43,161 nucleotides of DNA, taken from Tenericutes bacterium RIFOXYA12_FULL_35_10 (GTDB lineage: Bacteria; Bacillota_I; Bacilli_A; Acholeplasmatales; Acholeplasmataceae). The DNA lies in contig MIDA01000055.1 in NCBI GenBank assembly GCA_001830045.1, positions 1 through 43,161 on the forward strand. The letters are read 5' to 3'. Position numbers and translations under genes: made by a program. How positions within the stretch are numbered: position 1 is the stretch's first letter; each line of letters opens with the position of its first letter. Shown here one piece after another: positions 8,459 through 16,333 of the stretch. The notes below the pieces were generated by a model. That model searched no databases, was not told where the DNA came from, and saw only the letters and a list, made by a program, of their open reading frames with translations.

Positions 8459-9193
8459 TTACGTTCTTTTTTTATAATTGATTTTAACTAAAAATAGTCC
8501 TCTTGATTCAGCAGTTTTACCTGCTAAATGACGATCTTTAGTTTCTAAAATAGTGCTAATAATGCCTGGTTCTTTACGGTGAAGTCCTATTTGAATGAGT
8601 GTTCCCATCATGGATCTCACCATATATTTTAAAAATGAATTTCCATGAAAGGTAAATACATAATGTTTAGATGTTTCTTTGAGCGTGACTTCATGTATTG
8701 TTTTAACGGTAGGTTTTCCTGGAACTAACTGACAAAAACCTCTAAAATCATGCGTACCCACAAAAAGTGGTAATGCTTCTTTGATGGGATTGATATCTAA
8801 ATTTCTAATGTAGACTTCATAGTTTTTTGTAAAAGGTGTTTCAGGATTTTTCGCAATCACATAGCGATAGACTTTAGAAGTTGCACTATGTCTTGCATGG
8901 AAATCTGAAGCAACTTTTTTTACACTCTTTAGTCTGATATCTAAAGGAAGACGGTCGTTAACCCCTCTAACCCAAATATCTGAAGGTAGATCAATTTTAC
9001 TATCAAAATGAAAGACTTGACCAAGTGCATGGACACCTTTATCCGTTCTTCCTGCACTATGAATCTTGATCTCTGTTTGTGTCATTAGTCGAAGTGCTTT
9101 TTCAATCACTTCTTGAATACCCAAACCGTTATGTTGGCTTTGAAAACCGATGTAATTTGAACCATCATAACTCACAACTGCTTTATATCTCAT
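8459..9193 (-). CDS. truA: tRNA pseudouridine(38-40) synthase
   Basis: The 244-residue TruA isomerises uridines 38-40 in the anticodon arm of many tRNAs. The catalytic Asp51 lies in AGRTDKGVHALGQ (48-60), and YDGSNYIGFQ near the N-terminus is the other family signature. Length is normal. The start overlaps the ecfT stop by four bases (ATGA), giving the ecfA1-ecfA2-ecfT-truA order common in Firmicutes, where it usually follows the alpha ribosomal operon. Confidence 0.96.
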   Translation of the reverse strand: MRYKAVVSYDGSNYIGFQSQHNGLGIQEVIEKALRLMTQTEIKIHSAGRTDKGVHALGQVFHFDSKIDLPSDIWVRGVNDRLPLDIRLKSVKKVASDFHARHSATSKVYRYVIAKNPETPFTKNYEVYIRNLDINPIKEALPLFVGTHDFRGFCQLVPGKPTVKTIHEVTLKETSKHYVFTFHGNSFLKYMVRSMMGTLIQIGLHRKEPGIISTILETKDRHLAGKTAESRGLFLVKINYKKRT

Positions 9194-10170
9194 CCGATAA
9201 TCCTCATCATAATGATGATTGCTAAAAATAAAGTTACAACAAACACAGCCATGATATCTTTAAAACCAATCTTATATTGATCAATTTTTGTACGCTTCGC
9301 GCCAATCACATAACCTCTTACTTCCATGGCATTCCCTAAATCTTCAGCTCGTTTAAAACTGATGACGAAAACAGGAATGAGAAGTGAAATGATTTGAACA
9401 ACTTTATCTTTAAATTTACTTTCTTTGAAATCTACTCCACGTGATGCTTGTGCCTTCATAATCTTTTCGGTTTCACCCAAAAGTGTTGGAATGTAGCGAA
9501 GCGTTAACGATAACATCATCGCAATCACATCAACAGGGACTTTAATCCATTTAAGTGGTTTTAAAAGTGATTCAATCGCGTAATTTAAATCAGTTGTCAT
9601 CGTTGTAAATGTGAGTAACGACGTCATGATAATCACATTGGTAATACGTATGAATATAAAGCCTGCACGTAGTAAGCCTTGATCATAAACGTCAAGTTTA
9701 TATGTATATAAGCTAATGTATGGTAATACGGCTTGTACAAAAAAGATTAACCCGACAATGAGTAAAAAATATAATATTCTAAACTTAATGTATTTTTTGG
9801 ACCAATTGTAAAAGACAAATAAAATAAGAATTGCTCCAATGCTTGCAACCGATAAATAAAAATCAAAAGAAACAAGCAATTCTCCTTCAGTAATAAAGAA
9901 TAACTGAATAAAGAAGGTAAATGTTAATAGAAATACAATCGGACGTAGTCCATTGATCACTTTTTTAATTGGAATACCCGCACTTGCAGTTAAGATCATC
10001 ATGCCCAAAAAGATAGCAACCATGGTGATAATCGGAATTAAATCTGCAGAAATCGGAATGATAAATGTTCCAACCAATAAAATCACAAGTGAAAACAACT
10101 TTATTCTTGGATCAAGTCTGTGCAACCAAGAATCACCAGGAATATATTGACCTAATGTGATGTTATTCAT
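9190..10170 (-). CDS. ecfT: Energy-coupling factor transporter transmembrane protein EcfT
   Basis: EcfT links the two ATPases to exchangeable substrate-binding S components for vitamin or metal uptake. The coupling helices are visible: ASRG in MKAQASRGVDF and VRG in AMEVRGY are the two arginine-containing motifs that contact EcfA1/EcfA2. At 326 residues it is longer than the usual ~265. The extra length lies at about residues 105-160, where additional hydrophobic segments follow a charged stretch (YNWSKKYIKF). No S-component gene is adjacent, consistent with a group II (shared) ECF module. GGGGG precedes the ATG, which lies inside the end of ecfA2. Confidence 0.93.
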   Translation of the reverse strand: MNNITLGQYIPGDSWLHRLDPRIKLFSLVILLVGTFIIPISADLIPIITMVAIFLGMMILTASAGIPIKKVINGLRPIVFLLTFTFFIQLFFITEGELLVSFDFYLSVASIGAILILFVFYNWSKKYIKFRILYFLLIVGLIFFVQAVLPYISLYTYKLDVYDQGLLRAGFIFIRITNVIIMTSLLTFTTMTTDLNYAIESLLKPLKWIKVPVDVIAMMLSLTLRYIPTLLGETEKIMKAQASRGVDFKESKFKDKVVQIISLLIPVFVISFKRAEDLGNAMEVRGYVIGAKRTKIDQYKIGFKDIMAVFVVTLFLAIIIMMRIIG

Positions 10171-11011
10171 GTTGCACCCCCTTTAAATACGCTAAAAGAG
10201 ATGCGTAATCATAATGAGGTTTGTAGACAAGTCCTACTTCTTTTTCTAATGTTTTTAAAATCTTTAACGGCGTTGGTAGATCTAAATGGAAATCATCAAA
10301 CTGTGGGTGTTCAAATAACATTTCTTTGGTTCCATCAAATACAAGACGCCCATTATCTAAAACAATAACGCGTTTTGCATATTCTGCAACCAAATCCATA
10401 TCATGCGTAATCATGATAATCGTTTTATCTTCGGTATCATGAATTTCTTGGAAGATCGCCATTAAATCTTTACGACCTTTAGGATCAAGACCGCGTGTAG
10501 GTTCATCTAAAACCAAAATATCAGGCTCCATCGCTAGAATTCCTGCAACTGCAACTCTTCTCATCTGACCACCAGAAATGCGAAACGGTGATTGATTAAA
10601 AAGTGATTCATCAATACCAACAATAGCGGCAGCTTTTTTTGCTTTTACTTCCGCTTCACTTTCCGTAGATTTAAAATTTTTAGGACCGAACATAATATCT
10701 TTAAGTATGGTTTCTTCAAATAACTGATATTCAGGGAACTGAAAAACAAGACCAACTTTTTGTCTTAAATAGTTAATCTTTTCATGTCTTTTAGGGGGTA
10801 AGTCTTGACCAAAGATGACAACATTTCCTTTTGTAGGTAAAAGGAGTGCATTCATATGTTGAACAAGTGTTGATTTTCCAGATCCAGTATGACCGACAAC
10901 AGCAATAAACTCACCTTTGGGTTTAATATCTAGCGTGATATGACCAATGGCATCGTAATTGACTTTATAACCCCGATACGCATAGCTTACATCTTTGAAT
11001 TGAATGCCCAT
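10163..11011 (-). CDS. ecfA2: ECF transporter ATPase EcfA2
   Basis: This 282-residue ABC ATPase is one half of the ECF energising heterodimer. Walker A is GHTGSGKST (40-48), the signature is RISGGQMRR, and Walker B is DILVLDEPTRGLDP. QMRR in place of QKQR in the signature is typical of the A2 partner. The C-terminal extension beyond the nucleotide-binding domain is characteristic of EcfA proteins. GGAGG precedes the ATG, which lies 25 bases inside the ecfA1 reading frame, so the two ATPases are translationally coupled in equal amounts. Confidence 0.95.
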   Translation of the reverse strand: MGIQFKDVSYAYRGYKVNYDAIGHITLDIKPKGEFIAVVGHTGSGKSTLVQHMNALLLPTKGNVVIFGQDLPPKRHEKINYLRQKVGLVFQFPEYQLFEETILKDIMFGPKNFKSTESEAEVKAKKAAAIVGIDESLFNQSPFRISGGQMRRVAVAGILAMEPDILVLDEPTRGLDPKGRKDLMAIFQEIHDTEDKTIIMITHDMDLVAEYAKRVIVLDNGRLVFDGTKEMLFEHPQFDDFHLDLPTPLKILKTLEKEVGLVYKPHYDYASLLAYLKGVQHE

Positions 11012-11790
11012 AGTGCCTCCAAAAGCTTAGGATCCGTTTTGGGATCTTTTGCTAAATCGTTATATAAAGCCAAACCAAAGGGGAGTTCTAAGTGGGATGA
11101 TTTAAGTAATTCTTCATGCTTAAATACATCTCTTGGCGTTCCCTCTAAAATCACTTCGCCATCTTTTAAAACAATTAATCGATCACTTAAGCCAGCAAAA
11201 GATAAATCATGAGTAATCGTGATGATCGTTTTATTCAACGTTTTATTTAAATACTTAATCAGTTCTACAATTTCTCTTGTTCCCTCAGGATCTAACATAG
11301 AAGTCGCTTCATCAAGAATTAAGATATCTTGTTCCATCGCAAGCGCACCTGCTATAGCAACCCTTTGTTTTTGCCCACCAGAAAGGTGATGTGGTTCTTT
11401 ATTCAAAAAGTCTTCCATACCCACGAGTTTTGCGTAATGGTTAATTCTTTCCATCATTTCATCATGGGGAAGACACTGATTTTCAAGACCAAAAGCGATA
11501 TCGTGTTTAACGGTCACCCCAACAAATTGATTATCGGGATTTTGAAAAACGATACCTATTTTTTTACGTATATGAGGAAGATTTTTTTCATCCAATTGCT
11601 GCCCATCGATAAAAATCTCTCCGGATGTTGGCGCTAATAAACCAACCAAACATTTAGATAATGTCGATTTACCTGACCCGTTATGCCCTAAAATAGACAC
11701 CCAAGATCCTTTTTCGACAGAAAGATTAATCTTCTTTAATGCTTCATCTTCTTGATTATATGAAAAGCTTAAATCGCTCACTTTAATCAT
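10987..11790 (-). CDS. ecfA1: ECF transporter ATPase EcfA1
   Basis: This is the second ECF ATPase (267 residues from the ATG at 11790). Walker A is GHNGSGKST (35-43), the signature is HLSGGQKQR, and Walker B is DILILDEATSMLDP. A GTG at 11799 is in frame, but AGGTG lies six bases upstream of the ATG and overlaps the correct spacing for that codon only. It is the first gene of a ten-gene run ending with rsmI. The promoter region carries an 8-bp inverted repeat over the -10 box. Confidence 0.95.
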   Translation of the reverse strand: MIKVSDLSFSYNQEDEALKKINLSVEKGSWVSILGHNGSGKSTLSKCLVGLLAPTSGEIFIDGQQLDEKNLPHIRKKIGIVFQNPDNQFVGVTVKHDIAFGLENQCLPHDEMMERINHYAKLVGMEDFLNKEPHHLSGGQKQRVAIAGALAMEQDILILDEATSMLDPEGTREIVELIKYLNKTLNKTIITITHDLSFAGLSDRLIVLKDGEVILEGTPRDVFKHEELLKSSHLELPFGLALYNDLAKDPKTDPKLLEALWAFNSKM

Positions 11791-11812
11791 GCATGTCACC
11801 TACATTTCGTAC

Positions 11813-11834
11813 CTTAACATTATATCATGTTAAG
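11813..11834 (-). promoter_or_regulatory. Probable ecfA1 -10 box inside an inverted repeat
   Basis: The minus-strand TATAAT at 11819-11824 lies 28 bases upstream of the ecfA1 ATG. No good -35 box is present 16-18 bases away. The -10 is embedded in a perfect repeat, CTTAACAT (11813-11820) and ATGTTAAG (11827-11834), around a six-base centre. This arrangement could be an operator; no regulator can be named. Confidence 0.45.
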
Positions 11835-11915
11835 CAAACTTATGAAAGTAGCGAACTAAATATCACCTGTTTGTATTCTTTACTTTAAAGAATGCTTTTT
11901 ATAACTTTAACAAAG

Positions 11916-11957
11916 AAATGTAAAAAGGTAGCCTTTTTTAACATTTTTATTTATAAT
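11916..11957 (+). promoter_or_regulatory. trxA promoter region with an imperfect inverted repeat
   Basis: TATAAT (11952-11957) sits about 29 bases before the trxA start. The -35 position (near 11929) shows no consensus. It lies within an imperfect inverted repeat, AAATGTAAAAAGG (11916-11928) against CCTTTTTTAACATTT (11932-11946). Either an operator for an activator or repressor, or a terminator-like hairpin, could explain the repeat. Confidence 0.45.
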
Positions 11958-11985
11958 GGGTATGATATCAATTTGAGGTGAAACC

Positions 11986-12297
11986 ATGGTACATATATTT
12001 ACAACAGGAAATTTCGAAAAAGAAGTATTAAAAAGTGATGTTCCCGTTTTAGTTGAGTTTTGGGCAACATGGTGCGGTCCTTGTCAACGGGTTGCTCCTA
12101 TTTTAGAAGACTTAGCAAATGACGTGAAAGATTTAGCAAAAATTGGAAAACTAGATGTTGATGAAGAGTATGAAATTGCAGATGAACTTGGAATCATGAG
12201 TATTCCAACACTCATCGTTTTCAAGAATGGAAAAGTTCATCAATCTACGATTGGCGTCCAATCAAAGGAAACATTAAAGAAGCTTTTAGATTTATGA
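11986..12297 (+). CDS. trxA: Thioredoxin
   Basis: A 103-residue thioredoxin with the classical active site WCGPC (Cys30 and Cys33) and the cis-proline segment MSIPTLIVF. It reduces protein disulfides and serves ribonucleotide reductase and peroxide defence. There is no signal peptide, so it acts in the cytoplasm. TGAGGTGA lies a few bases before the ATG. Its TGA stop overlaps the ATG of the reductase gene, so the pair forms a two-gene operon transcribed divergently from ecfA1. The TGA stop also shows that UGA is not read as Trp here. Confidence 0.97.
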   Translation: MVHIFTTGNFEKEVLKSDVPVLVEFWATWCGPCQRVAPILEDLANDVKDLAKIGKLDVDEEYEIADELGIMSIPTLIVFKNGKVHQSTIGVQSKETLKKLLDL

Positions 12298-13169
12298 AAA
12301 ACATCATTATTATTGGCTATGGACCCGCTGGTATTTCAGCGGCTATCTATTTAAAAAGACAAGGTGTACAACCCCTTGTTATTGGTAAAGATTTTGGTGC
12401 TCTTGAAGGTTATGATGATAAAGTTGAAAACTTTTATGGCCAAGCTGAACCCATTGATGGTAAAGTGCTCATTCAAAATGGCATAAACCAAGCTAAGCAT
12501 TTAGGTATTGATGTCATTACAGAAAGTGTCATTTCACTCAAGAGTGTTGGTGAAACATTTGAAGTTGTGACAACCTCGCATACGTTTGAAACAAAAGCAG
12601 TCTTACTTGCTACAGGTAAAACAAGACATACCGTTAGAAGAGCGGGATTTACTCAGTTTCGGGGTAAGGGCATTAGCATGTGTGCGATTTGTGATGGTTT
12701 CTTCTACCGTCGGAAAAAAGTTGCTGTCATCGGCTACGGTCCATATATGCTCCACGAACTTGATTTCTTAAGAAAAATGACGAAAGATATTACCATTTTT
12801 ACAGATGGTCACGCATTTGATGATGAGATTGATTTTCCTGTGGTCAGAGAAAAAATAACGAAGTTTATTGGTAATGAAAAATTATCACATATTGAAACAA
12901 CCCAAGGCACATATGAGATTGATGGTGCATTCATTGCACTTGGAACGCCGAGTTCAGTTGAATTTGCCAGCCAACTTGGTGTCATCATCGAAAAAAACAA
13001 TGTTGTCGTAAATGATAAATACATGACAAACATTCCAGGATTGTTTGCAGCTGGTGATATCATCGGTGGTAAACTTCAAATTGCGAAAGCTGTTTATGAT
13101 GGCATGAATGCTGCTGACGCCATTTACAATTATCTACATCCAAAAAAATCACCTGGATTATCCAAGTGA
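12294..13169 (+). CDS. Compact thioredoxin reductase-like flavoprotein lacking the usual NADPH motifs
   Basis: The 291-residue flavoprotein has the FAD motif GYGPAG (8-13), the redox pair Cys130/Cys133 in CAICDGFF, and the C-terminal FAD motif GLFAAGD, as in thioredoxin reductase. The second Rossmann motif, normally GxGxxA/G, reads GYGPYM (147-152). The HRRxxxR segment that binds the 2'-phosphate of NADPH is absent; TDGHAFDD lies there. At ~290 residues it is shorter than usual TrxB (~310). These features are those described for ferredoxin-dependent flavin thioredoxin reductases of clostridia, so the electron donor may not be NADPH. It overlaps trxA by four bases, making thioredoxin the likely partner. 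Confidence 0.88.
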   Translation: MKNIIIIGYGPAGISAAIYLKRQGVQPLVIGKDFGALEGYDDKVENFYGQAEPIDGKVLIQNGINQAKHLGIDVITESVISLKSVGETFEVVTTSHTFETKAVLLATGKTRHTVRRAGFTQFRGKGISMCAICDGFFYRRKKVAVIGYGPYMLHELDFLRKMTKDITIFTDGHAFDDEIDFPVVREKITKFIGNEKLSHIETTQGTYEIDGAFIALGTPSSVEFASQLGVIIEKNNVVVNDKYMTNIPGLFAAGDIIGGKLQIAKAVYDGMNAADAIYNYLHPKKSPGLSK

Positions 13170-13178
13170 TTTTTTTTA
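13142..13178. terminator. Bidirectional terminator between the reductase gene and the convergent operon
   Basis: AATCACCTGG / CCAAGTGATT with a short loop, flanked by A-runs on the left and T-runs on the right. It overlaps the last codons and TGA stop of the reductase gene and lies just beyond the stop of the convergent small membrane protein gene, so it can serve both strands. Confidence 0.85.
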
Positions 13179-13185
13179 TATTTTT

Positions 13186-13584
13186 TTATTTTTCTAGATT
13201 TTTTTGATCAACATATCTCAGATACGTCGATAAAATCAATAGACTGACATAAACAAAACCGAGGAACTCTAAGAATGTTCCGAGAAATGTAAACATCACT
13301 AAACTTAAGATTGCTGTGATATTAACAATCATGTTGATACCTTCAATCCATTTTATCGTTGGTTTTTTTTGTATCATCTCTACCATGATGCCCACGAAAT
13401 GAATGATAACACCGAGGAAAATGAGACCTATTACAATGTTACCGATGATAAGATAATCTCCTTGAGTGATTGCATCAAATCCAGTAAAAACGACTTCTTC
13501 AACATCTTTTTGATGCATCATCGGAAAAAAGAAAGTGATAATCAATCCGACTTGAATGATCAGTCGAAGCCATGAAAGTTTCAT
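13186..13584 (-). CDS. Small four-helix membrane protein, function unknown
   Basis: This 132-residue protein has four hydrophobic stretches of transmembrane length (about residues 5-20, 42-68, 80-103 and 106-125) with short charged links. No family was recognised. I chose the ATG at 13584; an in-frame TTG at 13605 would overlap pepF by 20 bases and has no ribosome binding site. The chosen ATG also lacks a clear site and starts two bases before the pepF stop region, so coupling to pepF translation is likely. It is the last gene of a pepF operon that ends at the shared terminator. Confidence 0.7.
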   Translation of the reverse strand: MKLSWLRLIIQVGLIITFFFPMMHQKDVEEVVFTGFDAITQGDYLIIGNIVIGLIFLGVIIHFVGIMVEMIQKKPTIKWIEGINMIVNITAILSLVMFTFLGTFLEFLGFVYVSLLILSTYLRYVDQKNLEK

Positions 13585-13585
13585 T

Positions 13586-15277
13586 TTATAGCTTTGTATC
13601 GTCAACAGAATCTAAGTAACCACGAATGGGTTTTACAATATCCTTGACAGTACCCTTCTTAAATGGATTTCTTAAATCTGCTGAATCCACTAATCCGAGG
13701 AAGCTCTTTGAACCACCAAGACGACATAATTTGATATATGAATCGAGTGCTTTCGCGTGATTTTCTTGGCTCTTCACCCAATATTGGAATGCACAAACTT
13801 GAGCTAATGTGTAATCAATGTAATAGAAAGGCGCACTGAAGATATGACTTTGTCTAAACCAGAACGTACCTTTTTCCATAAATAAATCATCATCATAATC
13901 TTTGAATGGTAGGTATTTCTTTTCGATGTTACGCCATGTAGTTTTTCTTTCATCTGGTGTCATTTCTGGTTTTCCATAAACTTCATGTTGGAATTCGTCA
14001 ACTGCTGCACCATAAGGTAAGAAAGAAACTGCACCAGCAAGATGGTTAAACTTATATTTAGCTGTATCTTCAACAAAGAATTCATGAATCCATGGCCATG
14101 CCAAAAACTCCATACTCATCGAATGAATTTCAGCTGCTTCCATGGTTGGCCAGCGGTATTCAGGAATCAAGTCTCTACTTGAAAACACTTGGAACGCATG
14201 TCCTGCTTCATGTGTTAAGACATCAACATCATGTGATGTACCATTGAAGTTTGCGAAAATAAAAGGTGCATTGTAATTAGGTAAAAATGTACAATATCCT
14301 CCGCCTTGTTTACCTGCTTTTGCATCTAAATCAAGGAGATCTTGATCAAGCATAAAGTTAAAGAATTTAGATGTTTCAACTGACATTTCATCATACATTT
14401 TTTTCGCTCTTTCAACTTGCCATGCACGATCACCTTTGGGTGTTGGATTACCTGATAAGAAAGAAAGTGCTAAGTCATAAGATTTTGGTTTTTCAATACC
14501 TAAGCGTTTGGCTTTTCTTTGGGTAAGTTCATTGACTAGAGGAACAATATCTTCAAAAATTTGATCACGATATGTTTTTACATCTTTTGCGTTATAATCG
14601 GTTCTACCAAAACGATCATAACCAAGTTGAATAAAGTTTTCATAACCAAGTGTTTTAGCGATTTTAGTTCTTACCTTAACCATATCATCATAAATACGAT
14701 CAAACTGTGCTTCATTTTCTGCGAAGAATTTAGAGACTGCAAGCTGTGCTTGGTGTCTGGTTTCACGGTTTTTATCTTGTAAGAAAGGTGCCATTTGTGA
14801 AAGGTTATAAATATTTCCGTTAAACGGAATCTTAGCTGATGCCTGAAGTTTACCGTATTCTGTTGATAACTTGTTTTCTAATTGTAAATCGGGAATGATT
14901 TCAGGTTTAAATGTTTTTCTTGCAAGTTCCCCTCTTTCAAACATCAAAGAACCAAATGCTTTAACTAAACCTTCTCGATTTGGAGAATCAAGTAATTTCT
15001 CGATAAACATTTGATCGTACTCACGTAAAATAGGACCATTTTCATCAAAGAACTCCTGCTCTTTTTCGTAAAACTCATCGGTTGTATCAATGCTATTTCT
15101 AATTGATACTAAAACACCCATTGTCCCAAGATCATCATTGATTTTAAAAATATCATATGCTGCTTTAATCTCAGTATCCACATCTTTACCTGTGTTAATC
15201 AGAGCAAGTTTTTCTTCTAAACTTTTCTTGATAAGATCTAGATCAGGGCGCACATACTTAAATTCACTGAATTTCAT
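13586..15277 (-). CDS. M3 family oligoendopeptidase (PepF type)
   Basis: This 563-residue zinc metallopeptidase has the active site HEAGH (His356, Glu357, His360) inside VLTHEAGHAFQV. The third ligand region follows as MEAAEIHSMSMEF. The protein has the long helical N-terminal half of M3 peptidases and no signal peptide, so it acts on imported peptides in the cytoplasm. The sequence fits the shorter M3 oligoendopeptidase subfamily rather than classical PepF of ~600 residues. AGAGGT precedes the start. A strong promoter with a palindrome over the -35 box lies directly upstream. Confidence 0.93.
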   Translation of the reverse strand: MKFSEFKYVRPDLDLIKKSLEEKLALINTGKDVDTEIKAAYDIFKINDDLGTMGVLVSIRNSIDTTDEFYEKEQEFFDENGPILREYDQMFIEKLLDSPNREGLVKAFGSLMFERGELARKTFKPEIIPDLQLENKLSTEYGKLQASAKIPFNGNIYNLSQMAPFLQDKNRETRHQAQLAVSKFFAENEAQFDRIYDDMVKVRTKIAKTLGYENFIQLGYDRFGRTDYNAKDVKTYRDQIFEDIVPLVNELTQRKAKRLGIEKPKSYDLALSFLSGNPTPKGDRAWQVERAKKMYDEMSVETSKFFNFMLDQDLLDLDAKAGKQGGGYCTFLPNYNAPFIFANFNGTSHDVDVLTHEAGHAFQVFSSRDLIPEYRWPTMEAAEIHSMSMEFLAWPWIHEFFVEDTAKYKFNHLAGAVSFLPYGAAVDEFQHEVYGKPEMTPDERKTTWRNIEKKYLPFKDYDDDLFMEKGTFWFRQSHIFSAPFYYIDYTLAQVCAFQYWVKSQENHAKALDSYIKLCRLGGSKSFLGLVDSADLRNPFKKGTVKDIVKPIRGYLDSVDDTKL

Positions 15278-15303
15278 ATTTTTTACCTCTTTCTTTAGGG
15301 TTA

Positions 15304-15332
15304 ATTATACTATGTTTTGTCTATTTAGACAA
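15304..15332 (-). promoter_or_regulatory. pepF promoter with a 16-bp palindrome over the -35 box
   Basis: On the minus strand TTGTCT (15327-15332) and TATAAT (15304-15309) are exactly 17 bases apart. The -35 box is the left half of a perfect palindrome TTGTCTA-AA-TAGACAA (15317-15332). The same geometry occurs at the nuclease promoter near 22171. Confidence 0.75.
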
Positions 15333-15335
15333 GAA

Positions 15336-15363
15336 ATGAAAAAGGAAAGTCGCGCTTTCCTTT
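15336..15363 (-). terminator. Terminator after the 284-residue lipoprotein gene
   Basis: AAAGGAAAG (15341-15349) and CTTTCCTTT (15355-15363) form a 9-bp stem with a five-base loop. On the minus strand it is followed by TTTTTC. It lies about 30 bases past the lipoprotein stop and just ahead of the pepF promoter. Confidence 0.8.
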
Positions 15364-15391
15364 AATGTTTTCATTTTTTCAAAAATGATTA

Positions 15392-16246
15392 TTAGGATGA
15401 AACGGGTCTTTTAATAAATAAGAACCCATTCACATTGGTGATCGGATGTGACAAAGTAAATTTAATAAGCAGTGTATTTTTTGTCGTATTCACCTCAAAA
15501 TAAGATGAAATAAAACTTGAATTGATGGTTAGTCGATTGTCATTAATCTCATAATCTTCTTCGGTTAACCCATCACCAGTGATACTTATAATTTCACTAT
15601 CATATAGATTTTCTTCGTAAAGTGCATACATTACGGTAACATCTTCACCAATAAATACAATAGATGGATCAGTAACTATATAAGGAAATCCGACATCATT
15701 GATGGTTAATGTAACATCAAAACTACCTAAATCTTCCACTGTCACTGTAATCACATGTTCACCTTTAGATAACAGTTTTAAAAATGATGAATTTAGCGTA
15801 AGTTTCCGATTTGCATATAAATAATTTGACTCTGAGACTACTCCCGTAGAACGTGACAATGTATCGATAGTCACATCTTCATTAAACTGATAAATAACAA
15901 GGTCAAATGTTGAATAAATACTATAGTTATAAGCTACATTTATCAACTCATCTGTTAGTATGAATTGATAAATTTGCGTAAAAGCTGAATCTTGATATCC
16001 TTCAGCCTGAGCTTTAACACGAACCGATAATTCTCCACGTTCAACAAAATCATAGAAATGATCGGTCACTGTTATGACTTCACCATTGATTTCAATCACA
16101 TACTTTGTAGCATGCTCAACTTCATCAAACAAAAGTCTACTTCCTTCACGACGAACATTATCCGGTGTATCTAGTACAGTTGAATTACTCGGAGTACATC
16201 CGATTAAAGTTAAAACGAAAAGCATAATGAACACTATTTTTTTCAT
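15392..16246 (-). CDS. Surface lipoprotein with X2/Ig-like beta modules
   Basis: The 284-residue protein begins with a lipoprotein signal ending at LIGC, so it is anchored on the outer face of the membrane. After a short Ser/Thr-rich linker comes a fibronectin-like module (about residues 30-95). Two stretches with the pattern of X2-type modules follow: a NRKLTLNSSFL-type strand then a KGEHVITV-type strand, and a second copy with NDNRLTINSSF. No catalytic motif was seen; binding or adhesion is possible. The ATG at 16246 has GAGG eight bases upstream; an upstream ATG at 16258 would contain it. The gene is monocistronic between its own promoter and terminator. Confidence 0.75.
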   Translation of the reverse strand: MKKIVFIMLFVLTLIGCTPSNSTVLDTPDNVRREGSRLLFDEVEHATKYVIEINGEVITVTDHFYDFVERGELSVRVKAQAEGYQDSAFTQIYQFILTDELINVAYNYSIYSTFDLVIYQFNEDVTIDTLSRSTGVVSESNYLYANRKLTLNSSFLKLLSKGEHVITVTVEDLGSFDVTLTINDVGFPYIVTDPSIVFIGEDVTVMYALYEENLYDSEIISITGDGLTEEDYEINDNRLTINSSFISSYFEVNTTKNTLLIKFTLSHPITNVNGFLFIKRPVSS

Positions 16247-16271
16247 GTTATACCTCACTTCTTGTTAGTTC

Positions 16272-16301
16272 ATCATATCATAAGATATGCTTGTTTGTAA
16301 A
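16272..16301 (-). promoter_or_regulatory. Probable promoter of the 284-residue lipoprotein gene
   Basis: TTTACA (16296-16301, 5 of 6) and TATGAT (16272-16277, 5 of 6) are separated by 18 bases on the minus strand. A 6-bp inverted repeat CATATC-ATAA-GATATG (16274-16289) covers the -10 box; in such AT-rich DNA it may be chance. Confidence 0.6.
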
Positions 16302-16333
16302 CGCACATGAAATAATCCCATCATGTCCCACGT

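Noticed and set aside
16274-16289. CATATC-ATAA-GATATG repeat as an operator of the lipoprotein gene
   Set aside because: Short arms made mostly of A and T over a -10 box; probably chance, so noted only within the promoter entry.
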